A stretch of 33,005 nucleotides of DNA from Corynebacterium sp. MSK008 (GTDB taxonomy: Bacteria; Actinomycetota; Actinomycetes; Mycobacteriales; Mycobacteriaceae), in assembly GCF_030232585.1 (NCBI RefSeq), contig NZ_JASPJX010000015.1, forward strand, positions 1-33,005, written 5' to 3'. A program made the position numbers and the translations under genes. The notes under the pieces are model-generated. The model was not told the DNA's origin, did no database searches, and saw only the letters and a program-made list of their open reading frames with translations. Below, piece after piece: positions 7,980 to 18,000 of the stretch; the stretch's first letter is position 1, and each line of letters starts with the position of its first letter.

Positions 7980-8006
7980 GGGGGCGGGGCGGGGGCGGGG
8001 GCGGGG
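7980..8006 (+). repeat. G-quadruplex-like G-run tract
   Basis: Five runs of 4-5 G (5-4-5-5-4) are separated by single C bases, on the plus strand, between yihY and cmtR. Single-base loops are the most favourable arrangement for a parallel G-quadruplex. It lies about 45 bp upstream of the cmtR promoter elements and 55 bp upstream of the yihY start. Confidence 0.7.
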
Positions 8007-8050
8007 CGGCGGCAGACCCTTCGAGCACCACGTCAGTTCAGTCAATTTTG

Positions 8051-8089
8051 TATAGTTCAGTAACTGCTGTACCGTTCAGCAAATGCTGA
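8051..8089 (+). promoter_or_regulatory. cmtR promoter and candidate metal-sensor operators
   Basis: Two -10 candidates are visible: TATAGT (8051-8056), and TACCGT (8070-8075), which lies 7 nt before the cmtR ATG and would give a leaderless mRNA. Two dyads overlap this region: CAGT-A-ACTG at 8058-8066 and TCAGCA-AA-TGCTGA at 8076-8089, the second covering the start codon itself. ArsR/SmtB-family sensors typically bind such dyads in their own promoter and release on metal binding. Which dyad is used is inference. Confidence 0.55.
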
Positions 8090-8442
8090 CTATTGCTTCA
8101 CGCCTCGACGTCATGAACCGGCTCGGCCGGGCCATGGCGGATCCGACGCGTTCCAGAATCCTGATGACACTACTCGAAGGCCCGAGCTACCCGGCTGTAC
8201 TCTCGCGCGACCTGGGCCTGACCCGCTCAAACGTCTCGAACCACCTGAGCTGCCTGCGTGACTGCGGCATCGTCGTTGCCGAGCCGGAAGGCCGCAAGAC
8301 ACGCTACGAAATCGCCGATCCACACCTCGCGGCAGCGCTCAACGCGCTGGTGAACGCGACGTTGGCTGTCGACGAAAACGCCCCGTGCATCGACCCTGAG
8401 TGCTCGGTGCCCGGCTGCGGCGAGAAGGGAGCGGACGCATGA
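8083..8442 (+). CDS. cmtR: CmtR-type Cd(II)/Pb(II)-sensing ArsR/SmtB repressor
   Basis: A 119-residue winged-helix repressor. The recognition region reads 'LTRSNVSNHLSCLRDCGIVV', closely matching mycobacterial CmtR. The three metal ligands known for M. tuberculosis CmtR, Cys57, Cys61 and Cys102, occur at exactly these positions here when the protein starts at 8083 ('MLTIASRL'), which supports that start. Two more cysteines follow in the tail (107 and 112: 'PECSVPGCGE') and are not part of the known site. Apo-repressor should bind the dyads over its own promoter and release on Cd or Pb. Its stop overlaps the ATPase start as ATGA (8439-8442), so the two genes form one coupled operon. Confidence 0.92.
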   Translation: MLTIASRLDVMNRLGRAMADPTRSRILMTLLEGPSYPAVLSRDLGLTRSNVSNHLSCLRDCGIVVAEPEGRKTRYEIADPHLAAALNALVNATLAVDENAPCIDPECSVPGCGEKGADA

Positions 8443-10331
8443 GCTCGGCGTGTGGATGCGAACACGAACCCGCCACGGAGATCGAAGAGCTCGAGCGGCC
8501 ATGGTGGAAGGACCCCGAGTTGCTACTACCGATCTTCTCCGGCGTAGCCCTCTGCATAGGCCTGGCGCTGGGCTGGTCCGGGCTAGAGACACCCGCGACA
8601 GTACTGTTCTGGGTCGGCCTGCTGCTAGGGGCGTATACGTTCGCGCCCGGCGCGATCCGGAACCTTGTCACGAAGCGCAAGCTCGGCATTGGTTTGCTGA
8701 TGACGATCAGCGCGGTCGGCGCGGTAATCCTCGGTTACGTCGGAGAGGCCGCGGCGCTAGCGTTCCTGTACTCGATCGCCGAGGCGCTGGAAGACAAGGC
8801 TATGGACCGGGCGCAGGGCGGACTGCGAGCACTGTTGAAGTTGGTACCGCAGACCGCGACGGTGCTACGCGACGGCACGTCGGTCGAGGTCGCAGCGAAG
8901 GACCTCGTGGCTGGCGAGCTTATGCTCGTGCGCCCCGGAGAGCGGATCGCCACGGACGGCATCATTCGCTCTGGGCGCTCCAGCCTTGACACCTCAGCGA
9001 TCACCGGAGAATCCATTCCGGAGGAGGTTGCGCCCGGCGACGAGGTGCCCGCGGGAGCAATCAACTCCGCCGGTGTGCTGGAAGTCGAGACGACCGCAGC
9101 TGGAACGGATAACTCGCTGACCACACTCGTGGACCTGGTCGAGCAGGCGCAGGCGGAAAAGGGCGACCGCGCCCGGATCGCCGACCGGATTGCCCAACCC
9201 CTAGTGCCCGGGGTGATGATCCTGGCGGTGCTAGTCGGCGTGATCGGCTCGCTGCTGGGCGACCCCGAGACGTGGATCACCCGCGCGTTGGTGGTTCTGG
9301 TCGCAGCGTCGCCGTGCGCGCTGGCAATCTCCGTGCCGCTGACGGTCGTGGCCGCGATCGGCGCGGCCAGCCAGTTCGGCGTGGTCATCAAGTCCGGCGC
9401 GGCGTTCGAGCGGCTCGGCGGCATCCGTCACCTGGCGGTGGACAAGACCGGAACCCTTACCCGCAACCAGCCCGAGGTTACCGGCGTTGTCTCGACGGAC
9501 GGATTCGATCGGGCGCAGGTGCTTGCTTTCGCGGCGGCAGTTGAGCAGCAATCGACGCACCCCCTCGCCGCGGCGATCGCGGCAGCGGTGCCCGAAGCGC
9601 CCGCCGCCTCGGACATCAGCGAGGAAGCCGGGCATGGCATCGGCGGCACCGTCGAAGGCCGACGGGTGCTGGTGGGCAGCCCCCGGTGGATCGACGCCGG
9701 GCCACTGAAGGCAGACGTTGAGCGCATGGAGTCCGAGGGCCAGACCTGTGTCCTGGTCACCGTCGATGACACCCTCGCCGGAGCGATCGGTGTCCGCGAC
9801 GAGCTGCGGCCCGAGGTTCCCGAAGCCGTGCAGACCCTGCGTGCCAACGACGTGGAAGTGAGCATGCTCACCGGTGACAACACTCGCACCGCCCGGGCGC
9901 TTGCTGAAATCGCCGGAATCGACGACGTGCGCGCCGAGCTGCGCCCGGAGGACAAGGCAAGCATCGTCGCCGAACTCTCCTCCAAGACGCCGACGGCGAT
10001 GATCGGCGACGGCATCAACGACGCGCCGGCACTAGCGGGCGCAACGGTGGGCATTGCGATGGGAGCAACCGGCTCTGACGCCGCGATCGATTCCGCTGAC
10101 GTCGCCTTCACTGGCCACGACCTCCGACTGATCCCGCAGGCGCTGCAGCACGCTCGCCGAGGCAGCAGGATCATCAACCAGAACATCGTGCTGTCCCTGG
10201 CCATCATCATCGTGTTGATGCCGCTTGCGATCAGCGGCGTGTTGGGCCTGGCTGCGGTCGTGTTGGTTCACGAGGTCGCTGAAGTCATCGTGATCTTGAA
10301 CGGCCTGCGGGCCGCACGGGCGAAGCATTAA
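8439..10331 (+). CDS. P1B-type heavy-metal-exporting ATPase (CadA/CtpG-like)
   Basis: A 630-residue P-type ATPase. It has the actuator motif TGES (189-192), membrane metal-site motif Ser291-Pro-Cys293, phosphorylation site DKTGTLT starting at Asp335, hinge GDGIND (523-528), and a final-helix HE pair (611-612) in 'LVHEVAEVIVILNG'. The N-terminus has no HMA domain, only a short Cys/His cluster ('ACGCEHE'). SPC instead of CPC, together with HE in the last helix, resembles the P1B-4 subgroup more than classical CadA/ZntA. The adjacent CmtR implies Cd/Pb as inducer; substrate could be Cd, Pb, Zn or Co. It uses CTA leucine codons far more often than icd or fas, suggesting acquisition by transfer. 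Confidence 0.92.
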   Translation: MSSACGCEHEPATEIEELERPWWKDPELLLPIFSGVALCIGLALGWSGLETPATVLFWVGLLLGAYTFAPGAIRNLVTKRKLGIGLLMTISAVGAVILGYVGEAAALAFLYSIAEALEDKAMDRAQGGLRALLKLVPQTATVLRDGTSVEVAAKDLVAGELMLVRPGERIATDGIIRSGRSSLDTSAITGESIPEEVAPGDEVPAGAINSAGVLEVETTAAGTDNSLTTLVDLVEQAQAEKGDRARIADRIAQPLVPGVMILAVLVGVIGSLLGDPETWITRALVVLVAASPCALAISVPLTVVAAIGAASQFGVVIKSGAAFERLGGIRHLAVDKTGTLTRNQPEVTGVVSTDGFDRAQVLAFAAAVEQQSTHPLAAAIAAAVPEAPAASDISEEAGHGIGGTVEGRRVLVGSPRWIDAGPLKADVERMESEGQTCVLVTVDDTLAGAIGVRDELRPEVPEAVQTLRANDVEVSMLTGDNTRTARALAEIAGIDDVRAELRPEDKASIVAELSSKTPTAMIGDGINDAPALAGATVGIAMGATGSDAAIDSADVAFTGHDLRLIPQALQHARRGSRIINQNIVLSLAIIIVLMPLAISGVLGLAAVVLVHEVAEVIVILNGLRAARAKH

Positions 10332-10370
10332 GGGTACGCCGGAAGCGGACCCCGGCCCCGCCGCGAGCCC

Positions 10371-11874
<1,504 letters not shown>

Positions 11875-11878
<4 letters not shown>

Positions 11879-12036
11879 CAGCCCGATCCAAAGCTAGAGA
11901 AATTCAGTCTCCGAAGCCGGAGTTTTCCCGGAGCCAGATCGCCGCGGCCAAGCTCATCGTGAAGCGCGATAAGGAAGGAAAAGGCAAGGTTCCCATTACG
12001 CCGGACATTCTCCGCGCAGCATCCTTCGACCTCTAG
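11875..12036 (+). CDS. 53-residue basic protein coupled to the small membrane protein gene
   Basis: The frame starts at ATG 11875 inside the stop of the preceding gene and ends at TAG 12034-12036. The 53-residue product is basic ('MTARSKAREIQSPKPEFSRS' and 'AAAKLIVKRDKEGKGKVPIT'), with no membrane segment. It is soluble, possibly nucleic-acid or protein binding; I know no family for it. It ends 2 bp before the start of the glutamine amidotransferase gene. The ATGA overlap and tight spacing support it as a real gene despite its size. Confidence 0.6.
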
Positions 12037-12038
12037 CC

Positions 12039-12722
12039 ATGCGCATCACCGTTCTGCAGCCCGATTCGTTCGCGCCACTGCAACGCCTCGGCCCGTGGCT
12101 CGAGCGCGCCGGCGCCACCCTGCGCACCGTCGATCTCGGGGAGCCATTGCCTATCGACGCCTCCGGTGACCCCCTCATCCTCCTCGGCGGACGCGCGAAT
12201 GCGCTGGACACGCACGCCTCGCCGTGGCTGCCGGCGGTGCACGAGCTGCTCCGCAGCGCCTTCGAATCGGGCAGACCCGTGCTCGGCATCTGCCTGGGCC
12301 ACCAGATCATCGCCGACTGTTTCGGCGGCGAGGTTTCCGTCGGTCTAGCGACGCAAGACGAGGAAGGCGCCACCCAGGTGACGTTGACCGACGCTGGCGT
12401 GGACGATCCCCTGCTCGGCCCCCTCGGCGCATCCTTGATAGTCGAGCAATCCCACCACGACGCGGTAGTCGCGCTTCCTCCCGGCGCGACACTCCTAGCA
12501 TCCAGCGAGCGCTGCCCGATTCAGGCCATGCGGCTGGGGTCGATCGTCTCGGTGCAGTTTCACCCGGAGTGCTCGCCGGAGGTTGCCGGCCAGTGGGCGG
12601 CGAACGGCGGCCACGACGGTGCCGCGGTCGAAGCGGAGCTGCTGCGCCACGACGACCATCTCACCCGCACCGGCGAAAGGCTGGCCGAGGGCTTCGTCGC
12701 CGCGGCCCGCGCCTGGCGCTGA
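12039..12722 (+). CDS. Class I glutamine amidotransferase-like protein
   Basis: A 227-residue single-domain GATase1 protein that should hydrolyse glutamine to supply ammonia, or act as a gamma-glutamyl hydrolase-like enzyme. The nucleophile Cys85 is in 'LGICLGHQIIAD', and the His175-Pro-Glu177 pair is in 'VQFHPECSPE', completing the catalytic triad. 'LILLGGRAN' at the N-terminus replaces the usual Gly-rich oxyanion strand. No synthetase domain or partner gene is adjacent, so it resembles the stand-alone 'GMP synthase-like' proteins whose substrates are mostly unknown. It lies 2 bp after the 53-residue ORF and is followed by the long inverted repeat. Confidence 0.88.
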   Translation: MRITVLQPDSFAPLQRLGPWLERAGATLRTVDLGEPLPIDASGDPLILLGGRANALDTHASPWLPAVHELLRSAFESGRPVLGICLGHQIIADCFGGEVSVGLATQDEEGATQVTLTDAGVDDPLLGPLGASLIVEQSHHDAVVALPPGATLLASSERCPIQAMRLGSIVSVQFHPECSPEVAGQWAANGGHDGAAVEAELLRHDDHLTRTGERLAEGFVAAARAWR

Positions 12723-12793
12723 CGGAAATGGTCGCCGCTGCCCCGCCCCCCATTCCGGTCCTATTCCGGCCCAATTTTTCCCCCAATTCCGAG

Positions 12794-12882
12794 GATGCTT
12801 ACTCCAGGATGCTTATTTCTCAAGTGGCGCACTCCACAACGGTCGATCGCTCTCGAGGAATAAGCATCCTGGGGTAAGCATC
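12794..12882 (+). repeat. 28-bp nested inverted repeat between convergent genes
   Basis: Arms 12794-12821 and 12855-12882 are separated by a 33-nt loop. They are complementary over 28 positions with two exceptions, both G-U wobble pairs in plus-strand RNA, so a plus-strand transcript could form an unbroken hairpin. Each arm is itself two 14-nt units starting GATGCTTA, giving four copies of this word. The loop contains a small dyad, GTGG...CCAC. There is no T-tract, so it is not a standard intrinsic terminator. It lies between the amidotransferase gene and acpS; the right arm reaches the last base of the acpS stop codon. Confidence 0.85.
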
Positions 12883-13289
12883 TAGAGGCTGCCGCGGCCC
12901 GCCCCCGTGGCCACCTCCACTGCAACCACGGCCACGGCGTAGTCGCCGTCGTGGCTGATACTCACGCTGCAAACCGGCGGCCCAACCTCCCCGGCGCGGC
13001 CGTGCAGCTGGACCGCGGGGCGCCCAAACACATCCTGGACTACCTCCACCTCCGCGAAATTGAAGTCGTCGGGGGCGATTTGCGGCGGCCGCCCGAAGCG
13101 GGTGGACGCCCAGGCTTTGACGTAAGCCTCTTTAACGGCCCAGCGGCCAGCCAGCGATGCGACCGGGTCCGGCTTCGCGGCACATTCGCGCCGCTCCCGG
13201 TCGGTAAACACCTGCATGAAGGTGGATCCCGGCAACTTCATTTGCTGAGCCAAACCGGGAATGTGGACCAGGTCGGTGCCGATGTGCAT
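12882..13289 (-). CDS. acpS: Holo-[acyl-carrier-protein] synthase (4'-phosphopantetheinyl transferase)
   Basis: A 135-residue enzyme that moves the phosphopantetheine arm of CoA to an ACP serine. Typical AcpS motifs are present: 'MHIGTDLVHI' with the Mg-binding Asp6, 'AGRWAVKEAYVKAW' with Glu54, and C-terminal 'SVSISHDGDYAVAVV'. The neighbouring FAS-I ends in its ketosynthase domain and has no phosphopantetheinyl transferase of its own, unlike fungal FAS. This protein is therefore the likely activator of the FAS ACP domain. The start at 13289 has GGAAGGA upstream. It is divergent from accD1, with 124 bp of AT-rich sequence between the two starts. Confidence 0.93.
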   Translation of the reverse strand: MHIGTDLVHIPGLAQQMKLPGSTFMQVFTDRERRECAAKPDPVASLAGRWAVKEAYVKAWASTRFGRPPQIAPDDFNFAEVEVVQDVFGRPAVQLHGRAGEVGPPVCSVSISHDGDYAVAVVAVEVATGAGRGSL

Positions 13290-13401
13290 GCGCGTTCCTT
13301 CCGTCGGCGGTTGCGACTTTGTTGTGTTTGCGATCGCATAAGAAATGCTGGCTGTTTTCTGTGAATTGTGGCCAATCCTTTTACTTACGCTTCAGTAGGT
13401 T

Positions 13402-13407
13402 TACTAT
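13402..13407 (+). promoter_or_regulatory. Candidate -10 box for leaderless accD1-fas-accE-accBC mRNA
   Basis: TACTAT lies 6 nt before the accD1 ATG (13414), with no Shine-Dalgarno. A weak TTTTAC at 13379-13384 is spaced 17 bp upstream as a -35. This would be the main promoter of the lipid operon. Confidence 0.5.
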
Positions 13408-13413
13408 GCCCGC

Positions 13414-15045
13414 ATGGCTTTTAATTTTGAATCCAAAACAATTTTGGATGAAAAACCACTTTCGTCAACAGCTGACAAAATAGCGGAATTTCGACGCCGG
13501 CGTGCCGAGGCACACGAGCCAGTGGGCTCGAAACCCCTGGACAAGGTCCGTTCCGCCGGCCGTCTCACCGCACGCGAGCGCCTGGACTATCTGCTCGATG
13601 AGGGCTCCTTCGTGGAAACCGACCAGCTGGTGCGCCACCGCACCCACGACTTCGGCATGCAGGCCAAGCGCCCGGCAACAGACGGCATCGTGTGCGGCCA
13701 CGGCACTATCGACGGGCGTGAAGTCTGCATCTTCTCCCAGGACGGCACCGTCTTCGGCGGCGCACTCGGTGAGGTCTACGGCGAAAAGATGACCAAGATC
13801 CAGCGCCTCGCCGTGACCACCGGCCGTCCGCTGATCGGACTTTACGAAGGTGCAGGCGCCCGCATCCAAGACGGTGCGGTGTCGCTGGACTGGATCGCGC
13901 GCACCTTCCGCCACAACATCGAAGCGTCCGGGGTGGTCCCGCAGATCAGCGTGATCATGGGCGCCTGCGCCGGTGGCAACGCCTACTCCCCCGCGCTGAC
14001 TGACTTTGTGGTCATGGTGGACGAGACCTCGAAGATGTTCGTCACCGGCCCGGACGTAATCAAGACCGTCACGGGTGAGGAAATCTCACAAGAAGAGCTC
14101 GGCGGCGCCTGGATGCACATGCAGCAGGGCGGCAACTGCCACTACGTTGCGGAATCCGATGAGGATGCGCTCGACTGGGTGGCTGACTTGCTTGAGTACT
14201 TGCCGTCGAACAACCGCCAGAAGTCGGCGCCGCGTCCCGCAACCCCAACCGATGCAGAGGCAGACGCCACCGATGCTGCCGCGCTGGATTCATTGATCCC
14301 AGACTCGCCCAACACCCCCTACGAGGTCCGCGACGTGATTGCGCATATCGCGGACGACAGCGAATTCCTGGAGGTCATGGAGCAGCGTGCTGAAAACGTC
14401 GTCACTGCGTTTGGTCGGATTGAGGACCAGCCGGTGGGCTTCGTCGCTAATCAGCCCATGGTGCTCGCAGGTTGCTTGGACATCGACTCGGCGGAAAAGG
14501 CCGCGCGTTTCATCCGCACGTGCGACAGCTTCAACATCCCGATTGTCATGCTGGTGGACGTACCCGGCTTCCTGCCCGGCGCGAACCAGGAGCACAGCGG
14601 CATTCTGCGCCGCGGTGCAAAGCTGCTGTACGCCTACGGCGAAGCAACCGTGCCGAAGGTGACCGTGACCATGCGCAAGGCATACGGCGGCGCGTATTGC
14701 GTGATGGGCTCAAAAGGCCTTGGCGCCGATGTGAACTTGGCATGGCCTACCGCGCAGATCGCGGTGATGGGTGCGTCTGGCGCGGTCGGCTTCATCAACC
14801 GCAAAGACATTGCAAACGCCCGCGATTCCGGCGTGAACGACGAGGAGCTCCGCGAACTGATTGCGCAGTACGAGCGCAACTACGAGGACGAGATGCTCAA
14901 CCCGTACAAGGCCGCTGAGCGAGGCCTGATCGATTCGGTCATCCTCCCAAGCGAAACCCCTGCTGTTATCGCAGCGCAACTGCGTTTCTTCCGTGACAAG
15001 ACCGTGGCGCGTCCAATGCGCAAGCACGGCAATATCCCGCTCTAA
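13414..15045 (+). CDS. accD1: Acetyl-CoA carboxylase carboxyltransferase beta subunit AccD1 (DtsR1-type)
   Basis: A 543-residue carboxyltransferase that transfers the carboxyl group from biotin to acetyl-CoA, giving malonyl-CoA for FAS. It closely matches what I recall of C. glutamicum AccD1/DtsR1 from '[18 protein letters not shown]' through '[11 protein letters not shown]' and '[20 protein letters not shown]' to the C-terminal 'RKHGNIPL'. The paired crotonase-like oxyanion regions ('[16 protein letters not shown]' and '[20 protein letters not shown]') are intact. The first 30 residues diverge, and their codons carry a perfect palindrome. It works in a complex with AccBC and AccE, both encoded after fas in the same direction, 36 bp from fas. 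Confidence 0.95.
   Translation: MAFNFESKTILDEKPLSSTADKIAEFRRRRAEAHEPVGSKPLDKVRSAGRLTARERLDYLLDEGSFVETDQLVRHRTHDFGMQAKRPATDGIVCGHGTIDGREVCIFSQDGTVFGGALGEVYGEKMTKIQRLAVTTGRPLIGLYEGAGARIQDGAVSLDWIARTFRHNIEASGVVPQISVIMGACAGGNAYSPALTDFVVMVDETSKMFVTGPDVIKTVTGEEISQEELGGAWMHMQQGGNCHYVAESDEDALDWVADLLEYLPSNNRQKSAPRPATPTDAEADATDAAALDSLIPDSPNTPYEVRDVIAHIADDSEFLEVMEQRAENVVTAFGRIEDQPVGFVANQPMVLAGCLDIDSAEKAARFIRTCDSFNIPIVMLVDVPGFLPGANQEHSGILRRGAKLLYAYGEATVPKVTVTMRKAYGGAYCVMGSKGLGADVNLAWPTAQIAVMGASGAVGFINRKDIANARDSGVNDEELRELIAQYERNYEDEMLNPYKAAERGLIDSVILPSETPAVIAAQLRFFRDKTVARPMRKHGNIPL
13431..13449 (+). promoter_or_regulatory. Perfect palindrome inside the first codons of accD1
   Basis: ATCCAAAA-CAA-TTTTGGAT is an 8-bp perfect inverted repeat with a 3-nt centre, at codons 6-12 of accD1 and 17 bp after the inferred transcription start. 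In C. glutamicum the FasR operator of accD1 overlaps the coding region, so a repressor site here is plausible. As RNA it would also form a hairpin close to a leaderless start. I did not find a firm match to the FasR consensus. Confidence 0.5.
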
Positions 15046-15081
15046 TCCCGCTCCGATGCAAAGGACCATAAGGACACTGTT

Positions 15082-18000
15082 ATGAATTCCACCTCTTTTT
15101 CTTCCCTGAAGCGTCCCGCAATCCTGTTCCCGGGGCAGGGTTCTTCCTGGCAGCAGGCGCTCGCTGATGCTGCTGCGACTCCTGTGGCACGTATCCGCAT
15201 GGAGCAGCTTCTTAACCTCGCCCAGTCCCTCACCGCCGCTGTTGCCCGCCCGTTGGCCTCTGTCGTGCCAGGAGTTGTGCAGCGTATTCGCGACGCGATG
15301 GATGCGGACACCTCGCACGAGGCGATCGACGCCCTGCCCGCGGTCAGTGCACCGGCGATTCTGCTGTCGCAGATTGTTGCCGCGGAAGATCTCGAGCAGC
15401 TCGGGCTCGACACCACCGACGCACTGTTCGCTGGACACTCCCAGGGCATCTTGGGTGCCGCCGCACTCAATCGCGCCAACGGCCCACAGGCTGCGGAGAA
15501 AGCTCTTGCGTTCGCCTTCATCATGGGTGCTGCCGCAACCAACGTGTACGGTGGCGCCGACTCGCGCAGCCGGATGCTTTCGGTTCGTGGGCTGACGCCT
15601 GAGCAGGTCGGTGAGTTTGTCGTCGATACGCAAGCGGCTCCTATCAGCGTGATCAATGGGCACCGCCACGTGGTGCTGTCTGGCAGCCCGGAGGCGCTCG
15701 CGCAGGCACGCAAAGACATCGAAGCGGCTGCGAGCAGCTACAACGCCAAGTTGGAAGTGGAGTACGGCGGATCCGAAATCACGCCGGTGTTCGACTCGCT
15801 TGATGTTGCGTACCCCTTCCACGTGGACACGAACGCCCCCGGTGTGGAGTTGGCGCAGCAGTGGGCGGACGCATGCGGCATCACCTTTGAAACCACCACT
15901 CCCCGTGAACTGGCGCAATCGATTTTGGTGGACCGGTTCGACTTCACCGAAACCGTGCGCGACCTGATTACCCAGGGCGCGAGCCACATTTTCACGTTTG
16001 ATACGGCTACGGCGACGATTGCGACCAACTTGGCCAACGGCTCCGGCGTCGCTGTGTTGGACGCGTCCACCGCCGCGAAGCGCGACGAGCTTGCACGCCC
16101 GGGCGCTGAGTTGCCGCAGGGCGTGGACTACTCGGCCTACGCACCACGAGTGATCGCGCTGCCGGATGGCAAGACGTACACGCAGACGAAGTTCTCGTCG
16201 CTAACTGGTCTGTCCCCGATCATCCTGGGTGGCATGACCCCAACGTCCGCGGACGGCGAGATTGTCGCCGCCGCTGCCAACGCCGGCTACTGGGCGGAAC
16301 TTGCCGGTGGCGGCATGTACTCCGAGGAGGAGTTTGGCAAGCACACCGCCAACCTCAAGGCGTTTTTGCAGCCTGGTCGCACCGCGCAGTTCAACACCAT
16401 GTTCTTCGACCGCTTCCTGTGGAACCTGCAATTCGGCCAAACGCGCATGGTGCCAAAGGCCCGCGCTGCTGGTGCTCCGCTTAACGGCGTGTGTATCTCC
16501 GCGGGCATTCCGGACATCGACGAGGCCACAGAGCTGTTCGCGCAGCTGCACCAGGATGGCTTCCCTTACATTGCGCTCAAGCCCGGTACAACGCAGCAGA
16601 TCCGCAACGCGCTCGCAATCGCTGCGGCGAACCCGGACGACCAGGTCATCTTGATGGTGGAGGACGGCCACGCTGGCGGCCACCACTCCTGGGTTGATCT
16701 GGAGGACATGCTGTTGGAGACCTACCCCGAGATCCGCGCGCACGACAACGCTGTGCTCACCGTCGGCGGTGGCGTGTACTCGCCGGAGCGTGCCGCGGAG
16801 CTGATTACGGGCCGTTGGTCTGAGAAGTTCGGTTTGCCTGCGATGCCGGTGGATGGAGTGTTCGTCGGCACCGTGGCTATGGCCACGAAGGAAGCGAAGG
16901 CCACGGATTCGGTCAAGCAGCTGCTCGTGGACACACCTGGCCTGCCGCCGGAGAACAACGGCGGTTGGGTCGGCCGCGGTCGCGGCGTGGCGGGTGTGGC
17001 ATCGTCGCAATCGCACCTGCTGGCGGACTTACACGACCTGGACAACTCCTTTGCCAAGGCGGCACGGTTCATCGCCTCGTTGGATATTGAGGAGTACCCG
17101 GCGCACCGCGAGGAGATCATCGAGGCACTGTCGAAGACGGCGAAGCCGTACTTCGGCGACGTGGAGACGATGACGTACGCCGAGTGGGTCGAGCGCTTCG
17201 TCGAGCTCGCCGATCCGTTTATCGACCAGACCTGGAACGCGCGCTTTGTTGCGTTGCTCCAGCGCATCGAGGCGCGTCTGAACGAGGCCGACCACGGCGA
17301 GATCCCGACCCTCTTCCCCGACGATGTCGAGATCTCCCCGCGCGATGGTCTCAGCACCTTGCTGCAGCACTACCCGCAGGCGCGCGAGGTCGTGGTTTCC
17401 CCGCGCGATGCGGCGTGGTGGATCGGTCTGCACTATGCCTACCCGAAGCCGATGCCGTGGGTGCCAGCACTTGATGCGGATCTGAAGTCCTGGTTTGGCA
17501 AGGACACCTTGTGGCAGGCACAGGATGAGCGCTACACCGCTGACCAGGTGCGCATTATCCCGGGCCCGGTTGCGGTTGCTGGTATTACGCGTAAGAACGA
17601 GCCGGTTGCGCAGTTGCTGGCACGTTTTGAGGATGCCGCGACGCAGATGCTTATCGACGACGGCGCCACCGCCGAATCCCGCTTCGCTCGACGCAGCGAC
17701 GCCGCCGACGAGGCCGCGTATCTGCGCTCCTGCCCGACCTTGGTGTGGCACGGCCACCTGATGGCCAACCCTGCATACGCGCTGGACGAGGACGCCTTCG
17801 ACGTGGAGGCAACCACCAACGCGGCTGGTGAGCGCGAGTGGACGATCCGAATCCACGCTGATTCCGCGTGGGACCACCTGCAGGACGACCAGCGTCCGTT
17901 CTACGTGCGTGAGGTGAACATCCCGGTCGAGATCCCTGCCGGTGCGGGCACGGGTGCCTCCCCGATTGTGGACGGCGATCGCCTGTCTGACAGCGTCTTC

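Noticed and set aside
7980..8006. Short tandem repeat as possible CRISPR or phase-variable tract
   Set aside because: No spacers, and it lies outside coding sequence; run lengths could vary but there is no frame to switch.
10332..10370. Intrinsic terminator between the convergent metal ATPase and trpS genes
   Set aside because: GC-rich, but no stem of useful length and no T-tract.
14710..15987. Minus-strand open frame spanning the accD1-fas junction
   Set aside because: Antisense to two well-supported genes, no ribosome-binding site or domain, composition typical of a shadow frame.
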